In this document: in pieces, positions 58,101-64,000 of the stretch | Layout of the letters: each line of letters starts with the position of its first letter | Position numbering within the stretch: the first letter of the stretch is position 1 | DNA from: Bacteroidota bacterium | Lineage (GTDB): Bacteria; Bacteroidota; Bacteroidia; AKYH767-A; 2013-40CM-41-45 | NCBI GenBank assembly: GCA_016711505.1 | Contig: JADJSV010000017.1 | Coordinates: 62,001 to 126,000 of the forward strand | Direction: 5' to 3' | Length of the DNA: 64,000 nt | The notes under the pieces: model-generated | What the model was told of the DNA's origin: nothing | The model's input: the letters and a program-made list of their open reading frames with translations, nothing else | Database searches by the model: none | Made by a program: the position numbers and the translations under genes

Positions 58101-59004
58101 AATTGTTAACGAATCCGGAAGCATAGGTGCATGGACTTCCAGCTCTTCAGATTACAATGACTTGTATACTTCAAACAGTAATAGTTTAGGTGCATTTCCA
58201 TTGAATTCAACCTTAACTTTTGCAGGATGGAAATCAGTATCGGGAGGTGACAGTCACTCACAAAATGTTGCCGTAAATTTTGTTAACAACACTAACGATT
58301 TACACTTACTTGCTTCAGGAAATTGCACTCTTGAAGGTTCAGGTATTGCAATCAGTGGACAGACACTCGACTTCGATGGACAAAGCCGCAATATATCCAC
58401 TCCGGATATTGGTGCAGATGAATTTACCGGTATATGTGCAACATTGGTTAATCTGAAAGCTTTCATTCAGGGGTTTTATATTAGCGCAGGTTCAATGCGT
58501 AAGACAATAGATCCAATTGCTGTTTCTACAAATTGTGATAGTGTGGTCCTACAGCTTGCACAAGCAACTCCACCTTACACCATCTTATTCACCGACACTG
58601 CGATTCTTCAAACAAATGGTGATGCACAATTCTCTTTTCCGTCTTCAGTTTCAGGAAATAATTATTACCTGGTCTTGAAACATAGAAATGCATTGAAAAT
58701 CTGGAGTGCAAATTCAGTAACACTTGCAAATGGTTTCAGTTACGATTTTACTACTGCTGCGAATAAAGCATATGGTTCAAATCAGGCACTTCTTCAAACT
58801 GGAATATTTGGATTGTACAGCGGCGATGTTAACCAGGATGGATCAATTAACAATAGTGATTATACGTCGATTGAAAATATAACTCAGAATATAATCAACG
58901 GTTATTATCCTCAGGACCTTACAGGAGATCATCAAATTGAAAGTTCTGATTTTAGTTTAATTGAGAACAACGCTCAACTATTACTGAACATCGCTCATCC
59001 ATAA
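52111..59004 (+). CDS. Giant secreted protein: 13 GloVer repeats, MopE motif, beta-helix, C-terminal dockerin-like domain
   Basis: 2297 aa. Signal peptide (about 1-20, ending ANAQ). About 13 GloVer-type repeats (TIGR03803) of 50-60 residues with (L/F)YG(M/T/L)T..GG...G.IFS(F/Y) (about 60-745). Then beta-sandwich regions (about 755-1165), a MopE/putative metal-binding motif rich in Asp (about 1175-1240, YYADTDGDGFGNP, TDCND, CNGIDDDCDNYIDEGC) and a right-handed beta-helix region (about 1260-2140, many SGN.I.N and I.NN.I steps). The last 65 residues (GDVNQDGSINNSDY ... DLTGDHQIESSDF) are two calcium-loop repeats of dockerin type I form. No T9SS sorting domain is visible, unlike its neighbours. 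Possibly polysaccharide- or surface-associated; function unknown. Confidence 0.9.
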   Translation: MNFKFYFLTLIIMMGLNANAQTNLWSVTPNGGTEGAGAIYKISDDGLSYQNALNFPVTGFVGASPKYNTQCQATNGKIYGTMTEGGFNNLGLIYSYDITTSTFTALYHFNALGDGINPSGSLMQASNGLLYGMTPDGGAFSSGVIFSFDIVTGIYTKLFDFQSTNGKYPAGGLIQASNGLLYGTTFQGGLNNGGTIFSFNTSTLTFIKLHDMATGSFTVGNLKQSLNGKLYGMTSLGGANNQGTIFSYDISTSTYSKRFDFLSANGYYPLGGLVETTSGLFYGLTPLGGTNADGVIFSFVDATTTYTKLHEFNNSLATNGGSPYSSLMLASNGKLYGTTTINGTAGGGTPFGTIFSFTINTSTYAKVFSFTGTATGGSPQTALLQATNGKLYGLCNGYGNGPFGSAFSWDPTTSLFVKLTDLFVIQVGGRATGSMIKASDGLFYGLSQGGGNNLSGTLYSYNPSSNVLLKLVDLPANSNPEGALVQAPDGKLYGMTRGGGSGGFGSIFSYDISTATFTILHNMANATGRTPSGSLIVGNDGNLYGMTTYGGATGDGVIFKFVISTSTYIKLADLNSSINGERPYGNLLKASNGLMYGLNILGGANNFGVLFEFNPTTNVLTKKLDFGGTIGAQPWGSLIQATNGLLYGLTTIGGVLNGGTIFSYNTSTNTGTKIHDFSNILPSGNTPYGTLFQSANGKLYGATRIGGTNNLGTVFSYDINTATFTKIHDNATFDGINSLHAAFIETGMSLAVGTIPTYLCEGSTINIPVETSDLFNAGNVFTAQLSNSSGSFASPTTIGTLTSQTAGNISATIPTGLSNSGYRIRIVSSSPAITTANSPSLIIRPFNKTIFFEQMGIVAGTTTTSAHETANGFDNDGLTMTGSADVRVTVPSNGYSQASGNANVFFNITSGLNFQISGINTTGQTGLELSFGIYKSSTLSIADLLIVEVSSDGVSYQPLTYTLPIGPGTNVWQHRTATGVIPATANLRIRFRQSAVIPTNQYRIDDIRLSADNLNPSITAATPTFVCNFSTLSLFAPTNQSYLWSNGSTIQNIVVSTAGIYNCTMTSFNGCSATSNSINVNDSTPSQFSVTGGGTYCSSPGTGSLIGMSSSQVGYNYQLYLGITPVGAPVAGTGSSLSFGLKTATGNYSVISTYGTSTCTRNMLNTVNVGVATSSTYYADTDGDGFGNPAAPIQLCAPTVGYSLNNTDCNDTAAVAYPGATEICNGIDDDCDNYIDEGCGAPIYCIGPSASYIAPSGPSYVNQFSPFPTLNAAVTFLNSFAPTSHVIFELQNDYTSTGEAFPIIINYQGNASATAVFRPRSDVSTMLTISGVGVGVTSGLIEFTGADYVTFDGSPGGVQGNISYLRVRNTTNGNANANFHLKSDATHNTINAITIEGGNNSYHCILLGSSLGTTGNDFNIIRNNVISNRSDGSPFPPEIAVHSSGAGNGAAANSDNEIINNKIVNISDGIKIELFGNEGNWNISNNHIYFTNNSLTTKISEAISVSSIGNLTATISSNYIGGTAPFAAGAPMIETSGTIGTGSIYVRILNATTKSTISGNVIKNMQRPSVGGGSFTGIVVESCPTDIIDNVIGDPNVLNDLSFGDSCDILFKGINYTSAQDLMNISISGNKLSNLLFSRTGSTSRSFLGIYYSNPFQTSTTSIISNNLINSIDYRSQGNVTCITAESLENAALPLVFSANVIENIKMSNVDAGSFKGIFCEKANVSIIGNRIGSFTNPDDISIASATTHYGISLNFNFEGNGLIQYDTIANFTLTNTSASNKFIGIYARIKGSLINEVSSNVVKNISSHAIGSGNIYSNSSDFNINGILYLSLGTSGLSVSKNSISGLKAVTTSSLSNTGISAISILRNSAPLLNVNGNSIHSLTNTCTSTSSFPMIFGIRFTGIQSNSTTLINNMISLNNGTNTNAVDIYGIYDDVAYSVQNGNSKNYYYNSVSISGSNSNTARSSAFWQSNNDVIISLKNNIFHNTRSGTGSHFAIVNESGSIGAWTSSSSDYNDLYTSNSNSLGAFPLNSTLTFAGWKSVSGGDSHSQNVAVNFVNNTNDLHLLASGNCTLEGSGIAISGQTLDFDGQSRNISTPDIGADEFTGICATLVNLKAFIQGFYISAGSMRKTIDPIAVSTNCDSVVLQLAQATPPYTILFTDTAILQTNGDAQFSFPSSVSGNNYYLVLKHRNALKIWSANSVTLANGFSYDFTTAANKAYGSNQALLQTGIFGLYSGDVNQDGSINNSDYTSIENITQNIINGYYPQDLTGDHQIESSDFSLIENNAQLLLNIAHP

Positions 59005-59058
59005 ACTCCAAAAAAATAATATTCGAATGAATTAATTTTTTTATTGAAAAAGTTCACA

Positions 59059-59475
59059 TCATGGAACAAAAATAGAATACGAACGGGATTTCTTGGAGAG
59101 ATCTCCATTAGCTGCCTTTAGCCCAAAACTAAATTCATATGAATTGTTATTCGAAACATTGATGTCAAAAAAGTAACTTCTTTGATTTGATGCTAAAGTA
59201 TATGCAATATCACCATGAATTGAATGTTCGTACACAACAACGTTTTTAATTATTGACGGGTCTTTGAAAAGCTCTTCTCTAATGTGGAAATAACCTTTCA
59301 CAAAAGGGAATGAAGAACTGGCTGTCGAAGCAACCAAGCTATCAACAATAAATATTTCCTCTCCGGAATTCACATCCAAAGGATTATATATCACTTCACT
59401 AAGACGGTCCTTTGTGCAGGATGAAACGATCATTGCACTCATAAAAACCAACCAGTATTTTTTTAGAATTTCCAT
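59059..59475 (-). CDS. Small lipoprotein of unknown function
   Basis: 138 aa. Signal with lipobox VSSC (Cys20). The rest is a compact beta-rich domain, perhaps Ig-like (VSNNNSYEFSFGLKAANGDLSKKSRSYSIFVP). No family recognised. Its start codon lies inside the end of the upstream gene (13-base overlap), so the two are cotranscribed and probably coupled. A partner role with the PEGA-like protein is an inference from position only. Confidence 0.72.
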   Translation of the reverse strand: MEILKKYWLVFMSAMIVSSCTKDRLSEVIYNPLDVNSGEEIFIVDSLVASTASSSFPFVKGYFHIREELFKDPSIIKNVVVYEHSIHGDIAYTLASNQRSYFFDINVSNNNSYEFSFGLKAANGDLSKKSRSYSIFVP

Positions 59476-60149
59476 ACGATTTTTGCCATTGGTTGATTGA
59501 AGCCGTAAGAACCGAAACCGAAATTGACTAGTACCGGAGATTCATGATATTGTATTTTTTCCAACCTCTTCTTATGGAGAATAGTTTCATAAATACCAAA
59601 TGCTATTACACCAACAGAAACAATTTTAAGAGTATTATCTGAAATCCGAAGAGCTTCATATCTGTCTTTATCCTTTTCGTAAGCTAATTTATATTCTGAA
59701 AGCTTATCAGGTGAAATTGCATTCTCATAAGCTGTTTTATTAACGATAGCTTTATCGTATGCATTGTTCATCATTCCGCTCATAAGGAAGTGACTTGCTA
59801 CTGATGCTACTACGTAGGCAGAAGTGCCAAATAGATAACCTTTGTATATACCCAACTCCTTTTTATAAACCTTGTATTTATTAGTGTACTGCAATTTTTT
59901 TTTAAAATACAAAGTTGTATCACCGGAAATCTTGATTGTATCAATTGTCATTTCATGATTCGGTGCCCAGCATTTCAAAATATAATTTCCCGAATTAACT
60001 TTTAATAATGCCGCTTGTCGAATATGAGTTGTGTCAAGTAAAATAACTACATCGTTACAATTCGTCACAACCTTTAAATAACTCTCAGATCTTACCGGTT
60101 TTATCAGAATTAAAATTAAAAATACAATTAAACAACACTGTTTAAACAT
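59463..60149 (-). CDS. Exported protein with PEGA-like N-terminal domain and membrane spans
   Basis: 228 aa. Signal peptide (about 1-21). A PEGA-like beta domain follows (about 23-90: LKVVTNCNDVVILLDTT, VNSGNYILKCWAPNHE, DTIKISGDTTLYFKKKL). Two hydrophobic segments (about 105-125, GYLFGTSAYVVASVASHFLM, and about 175-190, IVSVGVIAFGIYETIL) flank a charged region. The tail (VNFGFGSYGFNQPMAKIVWKF) resembles a terminal outer-membrane strand. Exact topology unclear. Overlaps the lipoprotein gene by 13 bases. Confidence 0.68.
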   Translation of the reverse strand: MFKQCCLIVFLILILIKPVRSESYLKVVTNCNDVVILLDTTHIRQAALLKVNSGNYILKCWAPNHEMTIDTIKISGDTTLYFKKKLQYTNKYKVYKKELGIYKGYLFGTSAYVVASVASHFLMSGMMNNAYDKAIVNKTAYENAISPDKLSEYKLAYEKDKDRYEALRISDNTLKIVSVGVIAFGIYETILHKKRLEKIQYHESPVLVNFGFGSYGFNQPMAKIVWKF

Positions 60150-60237
60150 TCAAATTCGCTTTAGATGATATAACCGTAATGATAATAAAATTATCCTTGC
60201 TACAAAAAAATTTTAATTGATATACAATTGGCAAAAC

Positions 60238-60269
60238 TTGTCAATGTCATAACATTATTGCTAAATTTG
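60238..60269 (+). promoter_or_regulatory. Candidate Bacteroidota-type promoter of the helicase gene
   Basis: TTG at 60238-60240 and TAAATTTG at 60262-60269 are 21 bases apart, a good match to the TTTG-N19-21-TAnnTTTG promoter. Transcription would start near 60276. Confidence 0.5.
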
Positions 60270-60312
60270 TGCCTTTCAGATAACTTTCTGACCATTTTGA
60301 TCAAAAGAAACG

Positions 60313-61955
60313 TTGATCAGATGTCAAAATTCAATTAATTGTCCCGAAATCACATCAAATTACTTGGATAACTCGCATTCACTTGAAAATCCGGATCAAA
60401 GTTTCGGCAAGAAACTCTATGCCTACCAACATACGGCTATCGAAGAGATTCTGAAAAGAATCAAAGAGCATCCAACCAATTATAATTTACTCTATCAGCT
60501 TCCCACGGGTGGCGGTAAAACAGTTATCTTTTCTGAGATAGCAAGAAGATATATTGAGATCACAGGCAAAAAGTTTTGATCCTGACTCACCGGATCTAGC
60601 TTTGCGGACAAACTCATACTATGTTAAATGAGTTTGGTGTAAAGAATAAAGTGATCAACAGCGCTGTTAAGGAATTACCGGTTCCTAATGATTACATGTG
60701 TTTTGTTGCAATGGTGGAAACACTGAACAACCGTTTAAGAGATAAAATCCTTGACATTGATGACGTGGGATTGATGATCGTCGATGAGGCGCATTATAAT
60801 TCATTCGGAAAACTATTCAAGTTTTACGACAAAGGTGTTGTACTTGGCGTTACTGCAACTCCGTTAAGTTCCAATATCAATTTGCCGATGAAAGATAACT
60901 ATGATGAACTTATCGTAGGCGAATCCATTTCTTCTTTGATCGAAATGGGATTTCTTTCACGTGCTATCACTTACAGTTATCATGTCGGCTTAACTTCTCT
61001 GAAAGTCGGCATCAACGGAGATTATACAGTCAGTTCAAGTGAACGACTTTATAATAATCACGCAATGCAGGACAAGTTGCTTAGTGCATATCAGGAACAA
61101 AGCTTAGGTAAAAAAACACTTATCTTCAACAATGGTATCGATACGTCTAAACATGTTTATGCAACATTCAAGCAAGCAGGTTTTGATATCCGTCATCTCG
61201 ACAACACTCATAACCCTCGTGAGCGAAGAGAAATTCTTCAATGGTTCCGGGAAAAACCGGATGCAATCCTGACATCAGTAAGTATCCTTACTACAGGATT
61301 TGACGAACCCACTGTAGAAAGTATTATTTTGAATCGCGCGACGAAATCATTAACACTATATTTCCAGATGATCGGTCGTGGCTCACGTGTTCTACCAAAT
61401 AAAAAAGAGTTTAATGTCATTGATCTTGGAAACAACCTGAGTCGTTTTGGTTTATGGGAAGCAGAAGTGAACTGGATGAATATTTTCCGTTCACCTGAAC
61501 TTTATCTTGAAGGAATATTAACCGATGAAGAAATTGAACTGGCTTATAAATATATAATGCCGGAAGAATTGCGCAAACGATTCAGTAATTCTGCAGACAT
61601 CGATTTTGATGTTAAGAAAGAACACGAAGATGCATTGAATCACCATCATCGTCCAAGAGTTGTTATCGAAAAATCAATAGCACAACACTTGAAGATGTGC
61701 ATTGAGAACAGCACGAATTTAAACGAGGCTTTAGCACTGGCTGAAATCCTGAAAGAAGAAATCGATTATCGCGTCAGAGTTTATGCCCGCTGCTTAAGTA
61801 AAACTTCTGAAAGCTATGTAAAATGGTTGCAGGATGAGTATAAAAGAAATCTGAAAGCAGGACTTTTCATGAACAACATCAAACCTGCAGATCAAAAGGG
61901 AATTGAAACAGAAACCGGTTCTGATTCTGCCGGCTCAGAAAATGAAATTGAATAA
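60313..61955 (+). pseudogene. DEAD/DEAH-box helicase (SF2), broken by a frameshift and an in-frame stop
   Basis: Reconstructed length about 547 aa. First part (60313-60579): YAYQHTAIEEIL and the Walker A LPTGGGKTVIFSEIARRY. Second part (60621-61955): VDEAH box, GVTATPLSS (motif III), LTTGFDEPTVESIILNRAT and QMIGRGSRVLP (motif VI). The missing link is readable in the third frame as VLILTHRI-stop-LCGQTHTMLNEFG. It needs one extra base in the A5 run at 60568-60572 and a sense codon in place of TAG at 60597-60599 (GAG would give the expected THRIEL). The start is uncertain: the frame opens at a TTG (60313), while an ATG at 60321 in another frame would need one more indel. Role in nucleic-acid unwinding is inferred from family. 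Confidence 0.85.
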
Positions 61956-62096
61956 CAAATTCAAAATGCGCCGGCATTCTATTCAACATGATTGTTATCA
62001 GCTAAACGGCATTATTCACAAATCGCACATACTTATGGTCTACTTTTGACTTAGAGCATCTATTACTGTCCAGTTTCCGGAGACTGTTCATTTACT

Positions 62097-62486
62097 ATGC
62101 TCTTCGAAATTCTAAATGAAAAAATAATTCTTGTAACATTTTCCTCAATTTTAATACTTCCCTTTTTTTCTTGTCTGCACAAAAATGATTTGTCAACATT
62201 AAAGGAAGTCTCATTTGCAAATGACATTCATCCAATACTCGCTGCAAATTGCACACAGAGCAATTGTCATAGTAACAATGGAGGAGAATTCCCGCTAGTG
62301 ACATACGAAGAAGTTATGAGTGGCGGTGAAATAAAAGCCGGAGATGCACATGGCAGCAACTTATATCAAACTATCAGTAATCATGGGTTTGTAGATGCAA
62401 TGCCGCCAGATCCACTTCCACCTTTATCTACAGATCAGATAAAACTCGTTTATATCTGGATCGAACAGGGAGCAAAAAATAATTAA
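62097..62486 (+). CDS. Cytochrome c-like lipoprotein with CX4CH motif
   Basis: 129 aa. Hydrophobic leader ending FFSC (Cys26 as lipid anchor). The domain has VSFANDIHPILAANC, typical of small cytochrome c-like proteins, then the motif C-TQSN-CH and, near the end, DAMPPDPLPPLS, where Met would be the distal heme ligand, and QIKLVYIWIEQGAKNN. The CX4CH spacing differs from the normal CXXCH, so heme attachment is not assured. First of three tightly packed genes (4- and 2-base gaps). Probably periplasmic-facing outer-membrane lipoprotein. Confidence 0.8.
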   Translation: MLFEILNEKIILVTFSSILILPFFSCLHKNDLSTLKEVSFANDIHPILAANCTQSNCHSNNGGEFPLVTYEEVMSGGEIKAGDAHGSNLYQTISNHGFVDAMPPDPLPPLSTDQIKLVYIWIEQGAKNN

Positions 62487-62490
62487 CTAA

Positions 62491-62880
62491 ATGAAATACA
62501 TCTTCTCCCTGTTAATATTGATCTTGCTTCATAGTTGCTATTATGATAATGCAGATGAACTGAATCCCGGAACAGAACCTTGCGACACAACCGGTGTCGT
62601 TTCTTTTTCAGCAGACATACTTCCCATTATGCTGCACAATTGTGGGAGTCAGAATGACGCCTGTCATTCATCAACGGGTTCACAAAGCAATTATGGACTT
62701 GATAGTTACTCCTCTGTTATTTCAACTATCAATTCCAGCGGCACCTTTATTAAAACAATTACTCACGATCCGACAATTAGTTCCTCTAAATGGATGCCAC
62801 TTAATTCTAATGCTAAGATCTCTGAATGCAATATTCAAAAAATACACGCCTGGTTGAACAGAGGACTTCCTAATAATTAA
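62491..62880 (+). CDS. Cytochrome c-like lipoprotein with CX6CH motif
   Basis: 129 aa. Lipobox LHSC (Cys16), then YYDNADEL and CDTTGVVSFSADILPIMLHNC, the usual opening of this Bacteroidota lipoprotein family. The heme-like motif is stretched to C-GSQNDA-CH. SKWMPLNSN gives a possible distal Met, and the end (ISECNIQKIHAWLNRGLPNN) matches the cytochrome-like family. A paralogue of the preceding gene by layout. It sits 4 bases after that gene and 2 bases before the DUF5777 barrel gene. Whether it binds heme is unknown. Confidence 0.8.
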   Translation: MKYIFSLLILILLHSCYYDNADELNPGTEPCDTTGVVSFSADILPIMLHNCGSQNDACHSSTGSQSNYGLDSYSSVISTINSSGTFIKTITHDPTISSSKWMPLNSNAKISECNIQKIHAWLNRGLPNN

Positions 62881-62882
62881 TT

Positions 62883-63779
62883 ATGAAAATAATATTTCGA
62901 CAAATCTTATTAATTCTGAACTTACTTTTGATTGGCATAGTAGCTCATAGTCAGGATATCAATGATTCAATATTTTACACTACAAACAACAGATCAAACC
63001 TGACAATTTCAACTTTCAAGGCTACGAGATTGATAGATCAACATACAATTGAAGTACTTGGAAAAAGAACCCTTGATTTCAGAATCTCACATCGGTTTGG
63101 ACCGATCAACAGCAAGGCATATAATGCATGGGGAATTGATGGTCCGGCAAACATACATTTAGGTTTAGAATATAGTTTTGACGGAAGATTAATGATCGGA
63201 ATTGGAAGAACATCCTATGAAAAAATGACGAATGCATTCTTAAAATATAAATGGTTTAGGCAAACTGATGATAACAAAATGCCTTTAACTATTACTTTGT
63301 TTACCGGAATTTACAGAACAGCGCTCAAAGTTGACAACAGCCCTACATCAGGTTTTAATAAATATCAATATAGCGCAGACAGACTATCATATTGCTTTGA
63401 AATAATTGCTGCAAGAAAATTCAATAGTAATTTTTCCCTTCAGATTAACCCGTGGTTTGTCCATTACAACTTAGTGGACAATATTAATGACAGAAATGAT
63501 TGTTTCGGTGTTTCCGGTGCAGCTAGATTTAAGTTCACTAAACGTTCAGCCATTACAATAGAATATGCTTACAGAATAAACAACTATTCGATTGAAGTAA
63601 AATATTTTGATAGCATGTCAATAGGTTATGAACTTGAAACCGGCGGGCATGTATTTCAAATACATCTTACAAATAGTTTTGGAATAACTGAAAATCAATT
63701 TTTAACCCATACAGATTCCAAATGGAATGATATGGGAATAAGACTTGGATTTAATATTTCGAGAGTATTCAGCTTATAA
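62883..63779 (+). CDS. DUF5777 family outer-membrane beta-barrel protein
   Basis: 298 aa. Signal peptide (about 1-24, ending AHSQ). Alternating beta-strand pattern with the family segments FKATRLIDQHTIEVLGKRTLDFRISHRFGPIN (split across about 45-78) and GIDGPANIHLGLEYSFDGRLMIGIGRTSYEK. It ends in aromatic-rich strands (GIRLGFNISRVFSL). Third gene of the operon with two cytochrome-like lipoproteins, a combination I recall from other Bacteroidota; a role in electron transfer or substrate passage at the outer membrane is an inference. Confidence 0.87.
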   Translation: MKIIFRQILLILNLLLIGIVAHSQDINDSIFYTTNNRSNLTISTFKATRLIDQHTIEVLGKRTLDFRISHRFGPINSKAYNAWGIDGPANIHLGLEYSFDGRLMIGIGRTSYEKMTNAFLKYKWFRQTDDNKMPLTITLFTGIYRTALKVDNSPTSGFNKYQYSADRLSYCFEIIAARKFNSNFSLQINPWFVHYNLVDNINDRNDCFGVSGAARFKFTKRSAITIEYAYRINNYSIEVKYFDSMSIGYELETGGHVFQIHLTNSFGITENQFLTHTDSKWNDMGIRLGFNISRVFSL

Positions 63780-63806
63780 CTAATAGCGAATTATTAATAA
63801 TTGATT

Positions 63807-63926
63807 TTAATTGCATTGTCCGAGAAGGTAGTATACAACAACAAAAATCAGTATTGTACTGAAACACCCTCCGCCTAATTTTTTTGCACTATAACCTGCT
63901 ATAAGGCCTTTGAATAATCCGTTCAT
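63807..63926 (-). CDS. Small membrane protein (39 aa)
   Basis: Minus-strand ORF encoding MNGLFKGLIAGYSAKKLGGGC, then a hydrophobic span (about 22-36, FSTILIFVVVYYLLG), ending QCN and TAA. The AGY.AKKLGGGC motif followed by one span looks like a small conserved Bacteroidota membrane protein that I recall seeing but cannot name. Convergent with the DUF5777 operon (28-base gap). Function unknown. Confidence 0.65.
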   Translation of the reverse strand: MNGLFKGLIAGYSAKKLGGGCFSTILIFVVVYYLLGQCN

Positions 63927-64000
63927 AGTTGTGAGTTTTTAGAAAGTTAAATAAAAAGCATGCCTCTTTTTTTTACGAATAGTGAGTAACCTGGTATCAC

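Noticed and set aside
1..64000. tRNA, rRNA, integrase, transposase or phage genes
   Set aside because: None recognised by eye on either strand; a tRNAscan/Infernal run would be needed to exclude tRNAs formally.

Overview
The window looks like a chromosome segment of an AT-rich Bacteroidota bacterium. Eleven large secreted proteins end in type IX secretion (T9SS) type A sorting domains. Candidate promoters carry the Bacteroidota -7 box TAnnTTTG. Start codons generally lack a Shine-Dalgarno sequence, and family-typical genes are present (DUF2911, DUF5777, GloVer repeats, the HGQPGH lipoprotein motif, LytTR/LytS pair). No rRNA, tRNA, CRISPR, transposase or phage gene was found.

Layout. 1-12.9 kb: a broken prolyl oligopeptidase, a PIF1-like helicase with HRDC and HTH tail, a trypsin-like protease, a PQQ-type sugar dehydrogenase lipoprotein, a 47-aa membrane protein, an operon of PIG-L deacetylase + 38-aa membrane protein + sodium:solute symporter, a 262-bp imperfect palindrome, and a DUF2911 protein. 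13-22 kb: five consecutive T9SS cargo proteins (RCC1, SBBP and other beta-propeller types). 22-27.5 kb: regulation, with a stand-alone response regulator, an ECF sigma/anti-sigma pair divergent from a lipoprotein gene, and a LytTR regulator with its histidine kinase. 27.7-40.5 kb: kelch T9SS protein, a tandem array of palindromes, MuiA-like protein, SpoIIE phosphatase, a 1333-aa CotH/lamin-tail protein, an HGQPGH lipoprotein and a 971-aa SBBP protein. 40.5-43 kb: a candidate structured RNA, then an ECF sigma factor with an anti-sigma factor that seems to span both membranes. 43-59 kb: three more T9SS proteins, formate-tetrahydrofolate ligase, and a 2297-aa GloVer/MopE/beta-helix/dockerin-like protein. 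59-64 kb: a lipoprotein/PEGA-like pair, a broken DEAD/DEAH helicase, a three-gene cytochrome-like/DUF5777 operon and a 39-aa membrane protein.

How it fits together: most of the coding capacity builds the cell surface (T9SS cargo, lipoproteins, barrels). Two ECF sigma systems and one two-component system could monitor that envelope. The most interesting unit is the ECF sigma factor with its cytoplasm-to-outer-membrane anti-sigma protein.

Caution: five genes are split by single-base frameshifts, most of them in homopolymer runs, and one also has an in-frame stop. This pattern fits long-read consensus errors at least as well as real gene decay. Coordinates for those genes are for the reconstructed full-length gene.
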